This document shows, piece after piece, positions 15,443 to 24,117 of a stretch of DNA of 27,601 nucleotides (its first letter is position 1; each line of letters opens with the position of its first letter). The notes under the pieces were generated by a model that saw nothing but the letters and a program-made list of their open reading frames with translations, was not told the origin of the DNA and did not search any database. Both the position numbers and the translations under genes were made by a program. Origin of the DNA: JANQIV01 sp050117315 (GTDB lineage Bacteria; Bacteroidota; Ignavibacteria; Ignavibacteriales; Melioribacteraceae); the NCBI GenBank assembly GCA_050117315.1, contig JASFMY010000092.1, positions 1-27,601 on the forward strand, given 5' to 3'.

Positions 15443-17314
15443 TCAGCTCAATGATGTAAATTCTTTATTCTCAATTAATTCTTTTTTCTCTTTCTGTAAT
15501 TCTTTGTTGTGTTGCAGTATTTCCATCAGCTCATTTTCATTTAAATCTTCTTTTAACCTGGAATTGTTTGAACGCAATTGTTTATCAATAATTTTCAGTT
15601 TATGCTTTTTTATTAAATCATAGGTATAGTGCTTCAGCTTAATTCCAGTTGGCTCTTCGTGCGCTATTTCTTCCCACTTTTTACTTATGGAAGTTTTTTC
15701 GATTGTAAGCTTAAAGACAAACTGTTTTAATTCTTCATCTTCAATTTTTTCTATTATTCCTGCTGGGGAAACAATATTGTTTGTAAAACAATTATAGACT
15801 ATTTCTGCAATGGAACGGGTAACGGTGTTTTCAAATTCTTCAGGTAAAATGTTGTCAAAAATATAACCGATAATTTCTTCATCGTTTTCAAATAATAATT
15901 TTATCAGCTCCAACTCAAAACTCATATTTTCACTTTTATCAGTTTTTGCAGCATTGGTCTCTTGAGCATTATTAAATACACGCCTTCTCTGAGCACCTGT
16001 GTTTTCTTCTCTTTTATTTTTTTTCAAAAATTTTTCAAGTTCGGTTTCAATAAGTTTTTCCCGCAGGTTAAATTTTCTTGAAATAGATTTCAACAGCAGA
16101 TTCCTTTTAAGCTCATCTGTAATTAACGATGCAGAGGAAATTAGCTGTCTTACGGCTTCGGCCTGTTTAACGGGGTCTTCAAGCATTCCGTCTTTTTCAA
16201 ACTGGTGTAACTGGTGTTCAAGAAAATTTTTTGCTTTGTTTATTTCTTCATTGAACTTGTCCTTGCCGTATTTATTGACGAATGAATCCGGGTCCTCGTT
16301 GTCGGGCAGCGCAACAACTTTAACATCAAAATCTTCTTTCAACAATATTTCAATGCTTCTCATAGCCGCTTTCTGTCCGGCAGGATCGGCATCAAAAAGA
16401 ATTGAAATGTTTTTTGTAAAGCGGGATAAAAGCTTTACCTGGTCTTCCGTTAAACTTGTACCCGAAGAAGCAACAACGTGTTTGATTCCCGCCTGGTATA
16501 AAGAGATCAAATCCATATAACCTTCTACCAGAATAGCTTTATCAAGTTTCCTGATTTCTTCTTTTGAATGATAAAGCCCGTAAAGCGATCTTCGTTTTGA
16601 ATAAACAATTGATTCGGGAGAGTTGATATATTTTGCCGTGTTTTCCTGCCCGGTAATAATTCTTCCGCCGAATGCAATTACTCTTCCGTTGGTAGAAAAA
16701 ATCGGGAAAATAATTCTTCCCCTATATTTATCGTAGTACGTACCGTTGTCCCTTGTATCAATTAAACCGAGCTGTTTTGCTTTCTGCAGGTCAATTTTAT
16801 TGTCGCGTGCAAATTGTAAAAAATGTTCCCATTCATTAAATGCATAACCCAGCCCGAAAATTCTTTGAGTCTGAAGTTTTACATTCCTGTTCTTGAAATA
16901 ATTTCTTGCAACGGCACCTTCATCGCTTTTCAGCAGGTTGTTTGAAAAGTAAAGCCCTGCTTGTTTATTAATGTCGTAAAGTATTTCCTGTTCGGATTGT
17001 TCTTCGGGGTTGTATCTACTCTCAAATTCTATTTTAATACCGTTCTGCTCGGCAACTTCCTGAACAGCTTCAACAAACGAAATGCTTTTATAATCCATTA
17101 TAAACTTAAACACATTGCCGCCTGCATGGCATCCGAAACAATGAAAAATTTGTTTTTCGCCGCTTACGGTAAATGAAGGTGTTTTTTCGTTGTGAAAAGG
17201 GCACAAACCAATATAGTTTTTGCCTCTTTTTTTTAGTTGTACATATCCTGAAATGGTATCAACTATGTCTGCGGCCTGTCTTATTTCCTCAATCTTTTCT
17301 TCTGATATACGCAT
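15443..17314 (-). CDS. dnaG: DNA primase
   Basis: The 623-residue primase makes RNA primers at the replication fork. The N-terminal CHC2 zinc finger uses C38, H41, C59 and C62 (LCPFHNEKTPSF, then FHCFGCHAGG). The catalytic core follows with YRGRIIFPI (197-205) and GRVIAFGGR. The Toprim domain has E264 in ILVEGYMDL and D308/D310 in LFDADPAG. The C-terminal part from about 430, which binds DnaB helicase, is charged, helical and less conserved. The ATG at 17314 has no clear Shine-Dalgarno. It is transcribed divergently from the DJ-1/PfpI gene and leads the dnaG-GH13-GT2 run. Confidence 0.97.
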   Translation of the reverse strand: MRISEEKIEEIRQAADIVDTISGYVQLKKRGKNYIGLCPFHNEKTPSFTVSGEKQIFHCFGCHAGGNVFKFIMDYKSISFVEAVQEVAEQNGIKIEFESRYNPEEQSEQEILYDINKQAGLYFSNNLLKSDEGAVARNYFKNRNVKLQTQRIFGLGYAFNEWEHFLQFARDNKIDLQKAKQLGLIDTRDNGTYYDKYRGRIIFPIFSTNGRVIAFGGRIITGQENTAKYINSPESIVYSKRRSLYGLYHSKEEIRKLDKAILVEGYMDLISLYQAGIKHVVASSGTSLTEDQVKLLSRFTKNISILFDADPAGQKAAMRSIEILLKEDFDVKVVALPDNEDPDSFVNKYGKDKFNEEINKAKNFLEHQLHQFEKDGMLEDPVKQAEAVRQLISSASLITDELKRNLLLKSISRKFNLREKLIETELEKFLKKNKREENTGAQRRRVFNNAQETNAAKTDKSENMSFELELIKLLFENDEEIIGYIFDNILPEEFENTVTRSIAEIVYNCFTNNIVSPAGIIEKIEDEELKQFVFKLTIEKTSISKKWEEIAHEEPTGIKLKHYTYDLIKKHKLKIIDKQLRSNNSRLKEDLNENELMEILQHNKELQKEKKELIENKEFTSLS

Positions 17315-17400
17315 TTATCTAAGTTTATTTTAGCGGAACATAAGATATTAAGTATTCCCAATATCTGAAACATAAATTTATAATAAAAAAAAACTGTTAA

Positions 17401-17429
17401 TTGTCTGTAAATTTTTCGTTTCGTATTTT
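17401..17429 (+). promoter_or_regulatory. Candidate promoter for the DJ-1/PfpI gene
   Basis: TTGTCT (17401-17406) is followed after 17 bases by TATTTT (17424-17429), 26 bases before the TTG start at 17456. The match to the consensus is fair. An AGATATT/AATATCT dyad at about 17343-17366 on the dnaG side may relate to the opposing dnaG promoter. Confidence 0.5.
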
Positions 17430-17455
17430 CGCTTAATAAAACAACCGGAAATTGA

Positions 17456-17986
17456 TTGAAATCAAAAAGCATACTGATCGTAATTTCTTCCGTTAATTTT
17501 AGCGATAACGAATTTTTGGCAGTAAAAACTGCTTTGGAAAAAGCAGAATTTAAAGTTTTTATTGCTTCGGATGCAAACGGTTTATGCACAGGACAAAAGG
17601 GACTAAAAGTAAAAGCAGATATTATGCTTTACAATATTAATCATGCAAACTTTTGTGCGATTGTTGTTATCGGCGGATCGGGGATCCAAAATTACTGGAA
17701 TAATAAGAAACTAATACATACATCAATTAAATTTACGAACTCAAAAAAAATTACTTCGGCCATATGCAGCGCACCTGTAATTTTTGCGAGAGCCGGTTTG
17801 CTGCAGGATAAAAACGCTACATGTTTTCCCGAAGATAAAAAAGAATTAACCAAAACCGGTGCAAATTATCTGGATGAAAGTGTTGTTGTAGACGGGAATG
17901 TCATTACCGGCCGCGACCCGGATTCGGCCCAGGAATTTGCTGAAACGGTTGTTGAAAAAATTTTATCCAATCATAATCATTTCTAA
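17456..17986 (+). CDS. DJ-1/PfpI-family protein
   Basis: The 176-residue protein is a small alpha/beta protein of the class I glutamine-amidotransferase-like DJ-1/PfpI group. E19 (SDNEF) and the nucleophile-elbow cysteine C104 (SAICSAPVIF) match the conserved pair of this family, and VVIGGSG (70-76) is the preceding strand/loop. The C-terminus has VITGRDPDSAQEFA, also typical. Members include chaperones/glyoxalases and intracellular proteases; which one applies is not decided. The TTG start at 17456 is forced, because a TGA codon directly precedes it in frame. It stands 57 bases upstream of ispG on the same strand and may be co-transcribed. Confidence 0.92.
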   Translation: MKSKSILIVISSVNFSDNEFLAVKTALEKAEFKVFIASDANGLCTGQKGLKVKADIMLYNINHANFCAIVVIGGSGIQNYWNNKKLIHTSIKFTNSKKITSAICSAPVIFARAGLLQDKNATCFPEDKKELTKTGANYLDESVVVDGNVITGRDPDSAQEFAETVVEKILSNHNHF

Positions 17987-18043
17987 CTCAGAACTTATTT
18001 ATATTCATACTTGTTTAAATCCATTATTTAGAAAGAATAATTT

Positions 18044-19984
18044 ATGGTAGAAACATTAAATAAATACTGCAACAGCTTAACGGAATATTCAAGGTGGAAA
18101 ACTAGGGAAGTAAAAATTGGGGACGTTCCGCTTGGCGGATTAAACCCGATACGTATTCAATCCATGACCACAACAGATACGATGAATACTGTTGCCACTG
18201 CGGAGCAGACGATACGAATGGTTGAAGCCGGCTGTGAATATGTTAGAATTACTGCGCCCAGTATTAAAGAGGCAAAAAATCTACAAAACATAAAAGATGA
18301 GCTAAGAAGAAGAGGAGTTAACGTTCCTCTTATAGCCGATATTCATTTCACACCAAACGCAGCCGAAGTAGCAGCACGGATAGTTGAAAAAGTTAGAGTA
18401 AATCCCGGCAATTACGCCGATAAAAAAAAGTTTAACATAATTGAATACAGTGATGAACAGTATAATTTCGAGATAGAAAGAATCTATGAAAAATTTTCTC
18501 CGCTTGTAAAAGTCTGCAAGGAATACGGAACCTCAATGAGAATAGGGACCAACCACGGTTCTCTCTCCGATAGAATTATGAGCCGCTACGGCGATTCCCC
18601 CCTGGGAATGGTTGAATCTGCAATGGAATTTATTAGAATATGTGAAGATCATAATTATCATGACATTGTTCTGTCTATGAAAGCAAGTAACACCCAGGTT
18701 ATGGTTGAAGCTTACCGTCTGCTTGTAAATAAAATGATTGAAGAAGGTATGAACTACCCTATTCATCTGGGGGTAACAGAAGCCGGCGACGGTGCAGACG
18801 GAAGAATAAAATCTGCTTTGGGAATCGGCGCTCTGCTTGAAGACGGAATAGGCGATACCGTTAGAGTTTCGCTAACCGAAGAACCTGAAAACGAAGCGCC
18901 TGTTGCAATTGAGCTTGCCGGAAGGTACAAAAATAGAGAAAAACACGAATCGATTATTCCGGTTGAAGAACTGCCTTATAATCTTTTTGATTATCAAAAA
19001 AGAGAGAGCTTTCAAATAGCAAGCTTCGGCGGGAAAAATTCACCTAAGGTAGTAGCAGACTTCAGCAGGTTAAACGTTGACTACCCTGCCTTTGAAAAGG
19101 TTGGACTAAAATATTCACAGCAGCTTGACAGATGGAATATCACGGATACTGCTGCTGATGTTATTTACTTCGGTAAAAGCATATGCAATTTTGATATTCC
19201 CAACAACTGCAAAGCCGTTTATGATTTTGATTATTGGAAAACCTTAACCGATAAATCCAAAGGCTTTCCTTTGTATACACTTAATGAATATATCACTGTT
19301 GAGGAAAAATCTTTTCTAATGAACTTTGTTTACTTGAGTCTGGAAAATGTATTAAGTGATGAATTCGAAAAAATCAGCAATGATGAAAAAATTATTTTTG
19401 TAATTGTTACAGATAACCTTCACGGTATGGCTGAGCACAGAAGGATACTTATTGAACTTGCAAATAACGGTATAAAAAATCCTATTATTATAAAAAGGAG
19501 TTATGATAACCTTGATGAAAATAAATTGATGCTTTATTCGGCAACAGACTTTGGGTCACTCTTTATCGACGGCTTTGGAGACGGGATATGGATTGACGAC
19601 GCTGCCGATAATTTGGAATTTATAAATTCAATATCATTTGGAATTTTACAGGCAGCGCGGGTAAGAATATCAAAGACGGAATATATTGCTTGCCCGTCTT
19701 GCGGAAGAACTTTGTTCGATTTAGTTGAAGTAACAAATAAAATAAGAAGCAGAACCGGACACTTAAAAGGAGTTAAAATAGGCATAATGGGCTGTATCGT
19801 TAATGGCCCCGGCGAAATGGCCGATGCAGATTACGGTTACGTCGGTTCAGGAGTCGGCAAAATTACTTTATACAGGGGTAAAGAAGTAGTCAAAAGAAAT
19901 ATCGAGTCCAAACTTGCAGTTGACCAATTAATTGAATTGATTAAAGAAGACAACATGTGGGTTGAACCGGCTGTCCAAGATTAA
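18044..19984 (+). CDS. ispG: 4-hydroxy-3-methylbut-2-en-1-yl diphosphate synthase, long form
   Basis: IspG (GcpE) converts MEcPP to HMBPP in the non-mevalonate isoprenoid pathway using a [4Fe-4S] cluster. At 646 residues this is the long three-domain form: a TIM barrel at about 20-300 (IRIQSMTTTDTMNTVAT, then IADIHFTPNAA), a central insert at about 300-540, and a C-terminal iron-sulfur domain. The cluster ligands are C550 and C553 (ACPSCGRTLFDL) and C584 (GCIVNGPGE). Enzymes of plants, chlamydiae and Bacteroidetes/Chlorobi share the insert; the shorter proteobacterial enzyme lacks it. A strong terminator follows 131 bases downstream. Confidence 0.97.
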   Translation: MVETLNKYCNSLTEYSRWKTREVKIGDVPLGGLNPIRIQSMTTTDTMNTVATAEQTIRMVEAGCEYVRITAPSIKEAKNLQNIKDELRRRGVNVPLIADIHFTPNAAEVAARIVEKVRVNPGNYADKKKFNIIEYSDEQYNFEIERIYEKFSPLVKVCKEYGTSMRIGTNHGSLSDRIMSRYGDSPLGMVESAMEFIRICEDHNYHDIVLSMKASNTQVMVEAYRLLVNKMIEEGMNYPIHLGVTEAGDGADGRIKSALGIGALLEDGIGDTVRVSLTEEPENEAPVAIELAGRYKNREKHESIIPVEELPYNLFDYQKRESFQIASFGGKNSPKVVADFSRLNVDYPAFEKVGLKYSQQLDRWNITDTAADVIYFGKSICNFDIPNNCKAVYDFDYWKTLTDKSKGFPLYTLNEYITVEEKSFLMNFVYLSLENVLSDEFEKISNDEKIIFVIVTDNLHGMAEHRRILIELANNGIKNPIIIKRSYDNLDENKLMLYSATDFGSLFIDGFGDGIWIDDAADNLEFINSISFGILQAARVRISKTEYIACPSCGRTLFDLVEVTNKIRSRTGHLKGVKIGIMGCIVNGPGEMADADYGYVGSGVGKITLYRGKEVVKRNIESKLAVDQLIELIKEDNMWVEPAVQD

Positions 19985-20114
19985 TCAATTATTAACTTAT
20001 TGAATATAATTTGGATTTAGACTATATTAAAAAGCTAATTAAAAAAAGATTGGGAAGTTTTGGAAATATTGGCGCTAAAAACAGCAACACAAATAAAGTT
20101 AGAGACACAATAAG

Positions 20115-20145
20115 ATGCACTTGATTCTTCAAGTGCATTTTTTTT
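20115..20145 (+). terminator. Intrinsic terminator after ispG, immediately before the NIF3-family gene
   Basis: ATGCACTTGA (20115-20124), loop TTCT, TCAAGTGCAT (20129-20138) form a perfect 10-bp stem followed by eight T residues (20138-20145). The tract ends only four bases before the ATG at 20150. The right arm GTGCATT (20133-20139) is also complementary to AATGCAC (20149-20155), which contains that start codon. Confidence 0.85.
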
Positions 20146-20149
20146 AATA

Positions 20150-21262
20150 ATGCACTGTATTGATCTAATAAAATATATGGAGGACTGGGCTCCCCCAGGA
20201 GTCGCGTGGGAGAGAGATAACACCGGGCTTCAGATAGGCTCGGTTAAAAGAAAAATAAAAAATATCCTACTCTCCCTTGAATTGAATAAAGAAGTACTAA
20301 ACGAAGCTCTTTCGAAAAACTGCAATTTTATTTTTACCCACCACCCTTTGATTTTTAATCCTATAAAAAAACTTGATCTTGATAAAGACGAAAAGTCACA
20401 ACTGGTTGAAACTATTATAAAAAACGATATAACTGTTTACAGTGCACATACAAACCTGGACTTTACAAAAGATGGTGTAAGTTTCGAACTAGCTAACGTA
20501 CTTGGATTGGAGAACCGGAAGTTCCTAGTAAACCAGGACAGCAATCAAGTTAAACTGGTTGTTTTTGTCCCCGAAGGAAGTGTTGATAAAGTAGCGGATG
20601 CAATTTTTGAGTCGGGTGGCGGAATAATTGGAGAATACGACAACTGCAGTTATGGCTCTCAAGGATACGGAACATTTAAAGGATCGGAAAACAGCAGCCC
20701 GGTTATTGGCGAAAAAGAAAACTTTGAAAAGGTAAACGAAGTTAGGTTAGAGGTTTTGGTTGATTCATGGAAGTTAAAAAAAGTTATAAAAAATTTAATA
20801 GCCTCGCATCCTTATGAAGAACCTGCTTATGATATTTACCCTCTGAAAAATGAAAATGTTAATTATGGATATGGTGTAATAGGTGATCTTACAAACCCTT
20901 TAACCACGGATGAGTTTTTAAAGCATGTATGCAGTTCGTTAAATATTGAAGCGGTAAAACATTCAACCGGGAAAAACGGTTCGATTAGTAAAGTAGCAGT
21001 ATGCGGCGGCAGCGGTTCTGATTTGCTTAAGAAAGCAATTCAAAAAGATGCGGATGCCTTTGTAACCGCCGATATAAAATATCATTCGTTTGAAGTAGCA
21101 AACGGGAAAATATTATTTGTAGATGCAGGGCATTATGAAACGGAAATAAACATTCTAAATAACGTTCAAAAAAAATTGGAAAAATTTTTACATCACGATG
21201 ACGAAATAAATGTATACAAATTTGAAGGGACAACAAACCCTGTTAAGTTTTTCAAAATGTAA
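20150..21262 (+). CDS. NIF3/YqfO-like dinuclear-metal-centre protein
   Basis: The 370-residue protein has the family's metal-ligand motifs: THHPLIF (63-69, H64 and H65), SAHTNLD (98-104, H100 and D104), and near the C-terminus DAGHYETE (325-332, H328 and E330). The extra length over the basic form (about 250) is the PII/CutA-like middle domain found in YqfO proteins (about 130-235, including SHPYEEPAYDIYPL). Start ATG 20150 gives the normal family beginning (DLIKYMEDWAPPG). There is no Shine-Dalgarno, since the start sits four bases after the terminator's T run. It is followed after 12 bases by the zinc-ribbon gene, a common pairing. The family's cellular role is unsettled; GTP cyclohydrolase I type 2 annotations are not trusted here. 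Confidence 0.95.
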   Translation: MHCIDLIKYMEDWAPPGVAWERDNTGLQIGSVKRKIKNILLSLELNKEVLNEALSKNCNFIFTHHPLIFNPIKKLDLDKDEKSQLVETIIKNDITVYSAHTNLDFTKDGVSFELANVLGLENRKFLVNQDSNQVKLVVFVPEGSVDKVADAIFESGGGIIGEYDNCSYGSQGYGTFKGSENSSPVIGEKENFEKVNEVRLEVLVDSWKLKKVIKNLIASHPYEEPAYDIYPLKNENVNYGYGVIGDLTNPLTTDEFLKHVCSSLNIEAVKHSTGKNGSISKVAVCGGSGSDLLKKAIQKDADAFVTADIKYHSFEVANGKILFVDAGHYETEINILNNVQKKLEKFLHHDDEINVYKFEGTTNPVKFFKM

Positions 21263-21274
21263 GGAGTTAAAAAA

Positions 21275-22015
21275 TTGGTTAATCGACTAAAAATACTTTA
21301 TGAGCTTCAGTTAATTGATGATAAGCTTGATCAGTTGGAAGAACTAAGAGGCGACCTGCCGCTGGCAGTTAATGAATTAACGGGACGTATTAACGAAAAG
21401 AAAGAAGTTATCGACGCTAAAACAAAAGAAAAAGATGAGGCTGTTGATAAAAGGAAAAATAACGATAATGAAATTGCCAAATTAAACAGCGATTTAAAAA
21501 AATACAAAGCCCAGTTATATAAAGTAAGAAACAATAAAGAGTATGATGCGCTCACAAAAGAAATAGACCATTCCGAAGAAAGTATTGAAAAATTTGAAAA
21601 TGAAAATATTGCCCTGGAAGAGTTGATGGAGAAATTAAAAATCGAAATTAACGAGCTGACACCCGCGCTGGATGAATTAAATGATGAGCTTAAAACAAAA
21701 GAAGAAGAACTAAAGAAGATAATTAAATCAAATGAAAAAGAAGAAGATAAGCTCAAGATTGAAAGAGATAAAGTTGCAAAGAAAGTAAAGAAACCGGATT
21801 ACAATTCTTATATGAGAATTAGGAAGGCAAAAGCAGGCAAAGGTGTTGTTCCTATTCTACGTTCGGCATGTTCCGGCTGCCACAACGTTGTACCGCCTCA
21901 AAGGCAAATTGAAATCCGTCAGTCAAAGAAAATGTTTAATTGTGAATCATGCGGAAGAATTTTAATTTCGCAGGATATTGCAGAAGAAGTTGAGAAAGCT
22001 TATCAAGCCGCTTAA
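21275..22015 (+). CDS. C4-type zinc-ribbon, coiled-coil protein (CT398-like)
   Basis: The 246-residue protein is made of a long N-terminal coiled coil (about 5-170, rich in E, K and L heptads) and a C-terminal zinc ribbon with C199, C202, C223 and C226 (CSGCHNVVPP, then CESCGRIL). This is the zf-RING_7/CT398 family, which nearly always follows a NIF3 gene; its relatives are thought to bind nucleic acid or transport/secretion partners, with the role unproven. The TTG start at 21275 is supported by AAGGAG eight bases upstream (21261-21266), overlapping the NIF3 stop region, so translation is probably coupled. Confidence 0.93.
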   Translation: MVNRLKILYELQLIDDKLDQLEELRGDLPLAVNELTGRINEKKEVIDAKTKEKDEAVDKRKNNDNEIAKLNSDLKKYKAQLYKVRNNKEYDALTKEIDHSEESIEKFENENIALEELMEKLKIEINELTPALDELNDELKTKEEELKKIIKSNEKEEDKLKIERDKVAKKVKKPDYNSYMRIRKAKAGKGVVPILRSACSGCHNVVPPQRQIEIRQSKKMFNCESCGRILISQDIAEEVEKAYQAA

Positions 22016-22025
22016 TTGCGGCTTG
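22004..22025. terminator. Shared hairpin between convergent zinc-ribbon and radA genes
   Basis: CAAGCCGC (22004-22011), loop TTAATT, GCGGCTTG (22018-22025) form a perfect 8-bp GC-rich stem overlapping the zinc-ribbon stop codon and ending two bases before the radA stop at 22027. There is no strong T run on either side, so it is a weak or factor-assisted bidirectional terminator. Confidence 0.5.
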
Positions 22026-22026
22026 C

Positions 22027-23376
22027 CTATTCCAGTATTTTGTCTATTGCCTCTTTTACGTTTTCAATGCCGGCAATATTAATATCAAACTTTACTTTTA
22101 ACGACTCTTTGTTTTTCTTGGGGACAAATACGTTTGCAAACCCTAATTTGACTGCCTCATTAATTCTTTTTTCTATGAACGATACGTTTCTTATTTCACC
22201 GCCTAAACCTACTTCACCGATAACTACATTTTTTTCTTTTACATTTCTTTCCTTGTAACTTGAAGCTATTGCGCAGCAGATTGCAAGATCTACGGCGGGT
22301 TCGTTTATTTTAAGTCCCCCGGCAATATTTAAAAATACATTCTGTTGTGATAATTTCAACCCCGCCCTTTTTTCAAGAACTGCAATTAATAGGGATAATC
22401 TCCTATAATCAAAACCTGTTGCAACCCTTTGCGGATTACCGTAATGCGACGGGGTTACTAAAGCCTGTATTTCCATTAGTACCGGCCTTGTGCCTTCTAT
22501 ACTTGCCGATATTACAGAGCCAGTTGAATTTGTTTCCCGGTCATTAATAAAAATCTGGCTCGGGTTTTTAACCTCATGCAAACCGTCTTCGTGCATTTCA
22601 AAAATTCCGATCTCGTTTGTATTGCCGAAACGGTTTTTTGCTGCTCTTAATATTCTGTATGTATTTGTATTTTCACCTTCAAACTGAAGCACAGTATCAA
22701 CAATATGCTCAAGGACTTTCGGACCTGCTATAAAGCCTTCTTTAGTTACATGCCCTATAATTACTGCAGTGAACCCATTCTTTTTTGCTTCCTGCATTAT
22801 AATATTTGTACAATCCCTAATTTGTGAAACCGTTCCGGCTGCATTTTCCAGTTCCGGATTATTCATTGTTTGAATTGAATCAATTATAACAAGTGACGGG
22901 TTTATTTTCTTTACTGCGCTTAAAATAAGTTCAAGGTCTGTTTCATTTATTACATCAATATTATCCGTATTCAGCTTTAGCCTTCTTGCTCTTAAGCTTA
23001 ACTGCTGTAATGATTCCTCGCCGGTGACATATAAAACATTTGTATCAACTTTGGAAGCTATCTGCAGCACCAATGTAGATTTTCCAATGCCGGGGTCGCC
23101 GCCTATAAGAACAACGGAACCGGGAATAAAACCACCGCCGAGCACGCGGTCAAATTCACTGATTCTCGTTAGTAATCTTTTAGCATCTGCATTCTCAACG
23201 TTGTTTAATTTTATCGTATCGCTTTCCAAAGAATCGTTTAACTTTTGTTTTCTCTTTTTCGGCTCTTCAATTTCTTCGGTTAGAGAATTCCACGTATTGC
23301 AGTTGGGACATTTGCCCATCCACTGCAAAGTATTATAACCACAGCTCGTGCAGACATATTTAATTTTTTTCGGCAT
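22027..23376 (-). CDS. radA: DNA repair protein RadA (Sms)
   Basis: The 449-residue branch-migration ATPase helps process recombination intermediates. The N-terminal C4 zinc finger uses C9, C12, C23 and C26 (CTSCGYN, then GKCPNCNTW). The RecA-like ATPase has Walker A GDPGIGKST (93-101), Walker B around LVIIDSIQT (162-170) and the RadA signature KNRFG (247-251). The C-terminal Lon-protease-like domain (about 270-449) lacks the protease dyad in this family. Its first 17 bases overlap the 3' end of the MlaF-like gene, so it is the last gene of the transporter-MlaF-radA operon. It converges on the zinc-ribbon gene 11 bases away. Confidence 0.97.
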   Translation of the reverse strand: MPKKIKYVCTSCGYNTLQWMGKCPNCNTWNSLTEEIEEPKKRKQKLNDSLESDTIKLNNVENADAKRLLTRISEFDRVLGGGFIPGSVVLIGGDPGIGKSTLVLQIASKVDTNVLYVTGEESLQQLSLRARRLKLNTDNIDVINETDLELILSAVKKINPSLVIIDSIQTMNNPELENAAGTVSQIRDCTNIIMQEAKKNGFTAVIIGHVTKEGFIAGPKVLEHIVDTVLQFEGENTNTYRILRAAKNRFGNTNEIGIFEMHEDGLHEVKNPSQIFINDRETNSTGSVISASIEGTRPVLMEIQALVTPSHYGNPQRVATGFDYRRLSLLIAVLEKRAGLKLSQQNVFLNIAGGLKINEPAVDLAICCAIASSYKERNVKEKNVVIGEVGLGGEIRNVSFIEKRINEAVKLGFANVFVPKKNKESLKVKFDINIAGIENVKEAIDKILE

Positions 23377-24106
23377 TAAACCCTGTTCTTTTTATGAAGT
23401 TCTTAATTACTTCATCGTTGCTGTTTATTATTTCGTTAACTGTTCCTTCAAAATATATTCTACCGTCATGCATCATTGCAACTTTATCGGCAACATTCTG
23501 AACACTGAACATATCATGCGTTACCACAATTGAAGTTACGTTCAATTGTTCGTTTAATGAATTTATGAGATTATCTATTGAATCTGACATTACGGGGTCA
23601 AGCCCGGTAGTGGGTTCGTCATATAAAATATAATCAGGCTCTGTTATTAAAGACCTTGCAAGGCTTACTCTTTTTTTCATTCCGCCGGAAAGTTCAGCCG
23701 GTTTCAGTTTTTGTATTCCCGGCAAATCTACCAACTCAAGTTTCTCTTCAACCTTAGCATTTATTTCCTTTAATGAAAGTGAAGTTTTATTTTCTACAAG
23801 GGGCAGGCTCACGTTTTCTTCAACTGTCATTGAATCAAAAAGTGCAGCTCCTTGAAACAAAAAACCGAATCTAGTTCTTAGTGAATACAATTCTTTTGTG
23901 TTCAACTCGGATATATCTTTTCCTTCAACAATAACCTTACCCTTGTCCGGCAATAACAACCTGACAATGTGTTTTAACAAAACACTTTTACCGCACCCGC
24001 TTTTGCCGATAATCGCAAGGGTTTTTCCTTCTTTAATTTCGAGGTTTACACCTTTCAGTACTTTGTTACTGCCGAATGTTTTATGTACATCAATTATGTT
24101 AATCAT
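23360..24106 (-). CDS. MlaF-like ABC transporter ATP-binding protein
   Basis: The 248-residue ATPase has Walker A GKSGCGKS (34-41), Q-loop Q85 in FLFQGAALFDSMTV, signature LSGGM (139-143, LSGGMKKRVSLARSL), Walker B ILYDE (160-164) and switch H197. The FLFQ-x-x-ALFDS-x-TV pattern and the extended C-terminal tail fit the Mce/Mla (Ttg2A) branch, which powers phospholipid movement between the membranes. The expected MlaE permease and MlaD/MCE partner are not adjacent; upstream (11 bases) is instead a MOP-type transporter. It overlaps radA by 17 bases. Either the partner genes lie elsewhere or this ATPase has been separated from its operon. Confidence 0.92.
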   Translation of the reverse strand: MINIIDVHKTFGSNKVLKGVNLEIKEGKTLAIIGKSGCGKSVLLKHIVRLLLPDKGKVIVEGKDISELNTKELYSLRTRFGFLFQGAALFDSMTVEENVSLPLVENKTSLSLKEINAKVEEKLELVDLPGIQKLKPAELSGGMKKRVSLARSLITEPDYILYDEPTTGLDPVMSDSIDNLINSLNEQLNVTSIVVTHDMFSVQNVADKVAMMHDGRIYFEGTVNEIINSNDEVIKNFIKRTGFNAEKN

Positions 24107-24117
24107 CTAAAAGACTA

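Noticed and set aside
20011..20124. Short frame of 37 codons from TTG, ending inside the terminator stem
   Set aside because: There is no ribosome-binding site and no recognisable similarity, and such a length is expected by chance in AT-rich DNA; its stop position in the stem is noted but proves nothing.
21331..21756. Serine-rich open frame of 141 codons on the minus strand
   Set aside because: It is the antisense of the lysine/glutamate-rich coiled coil of the zinc-ribbon gene, a well-known source of false frames.
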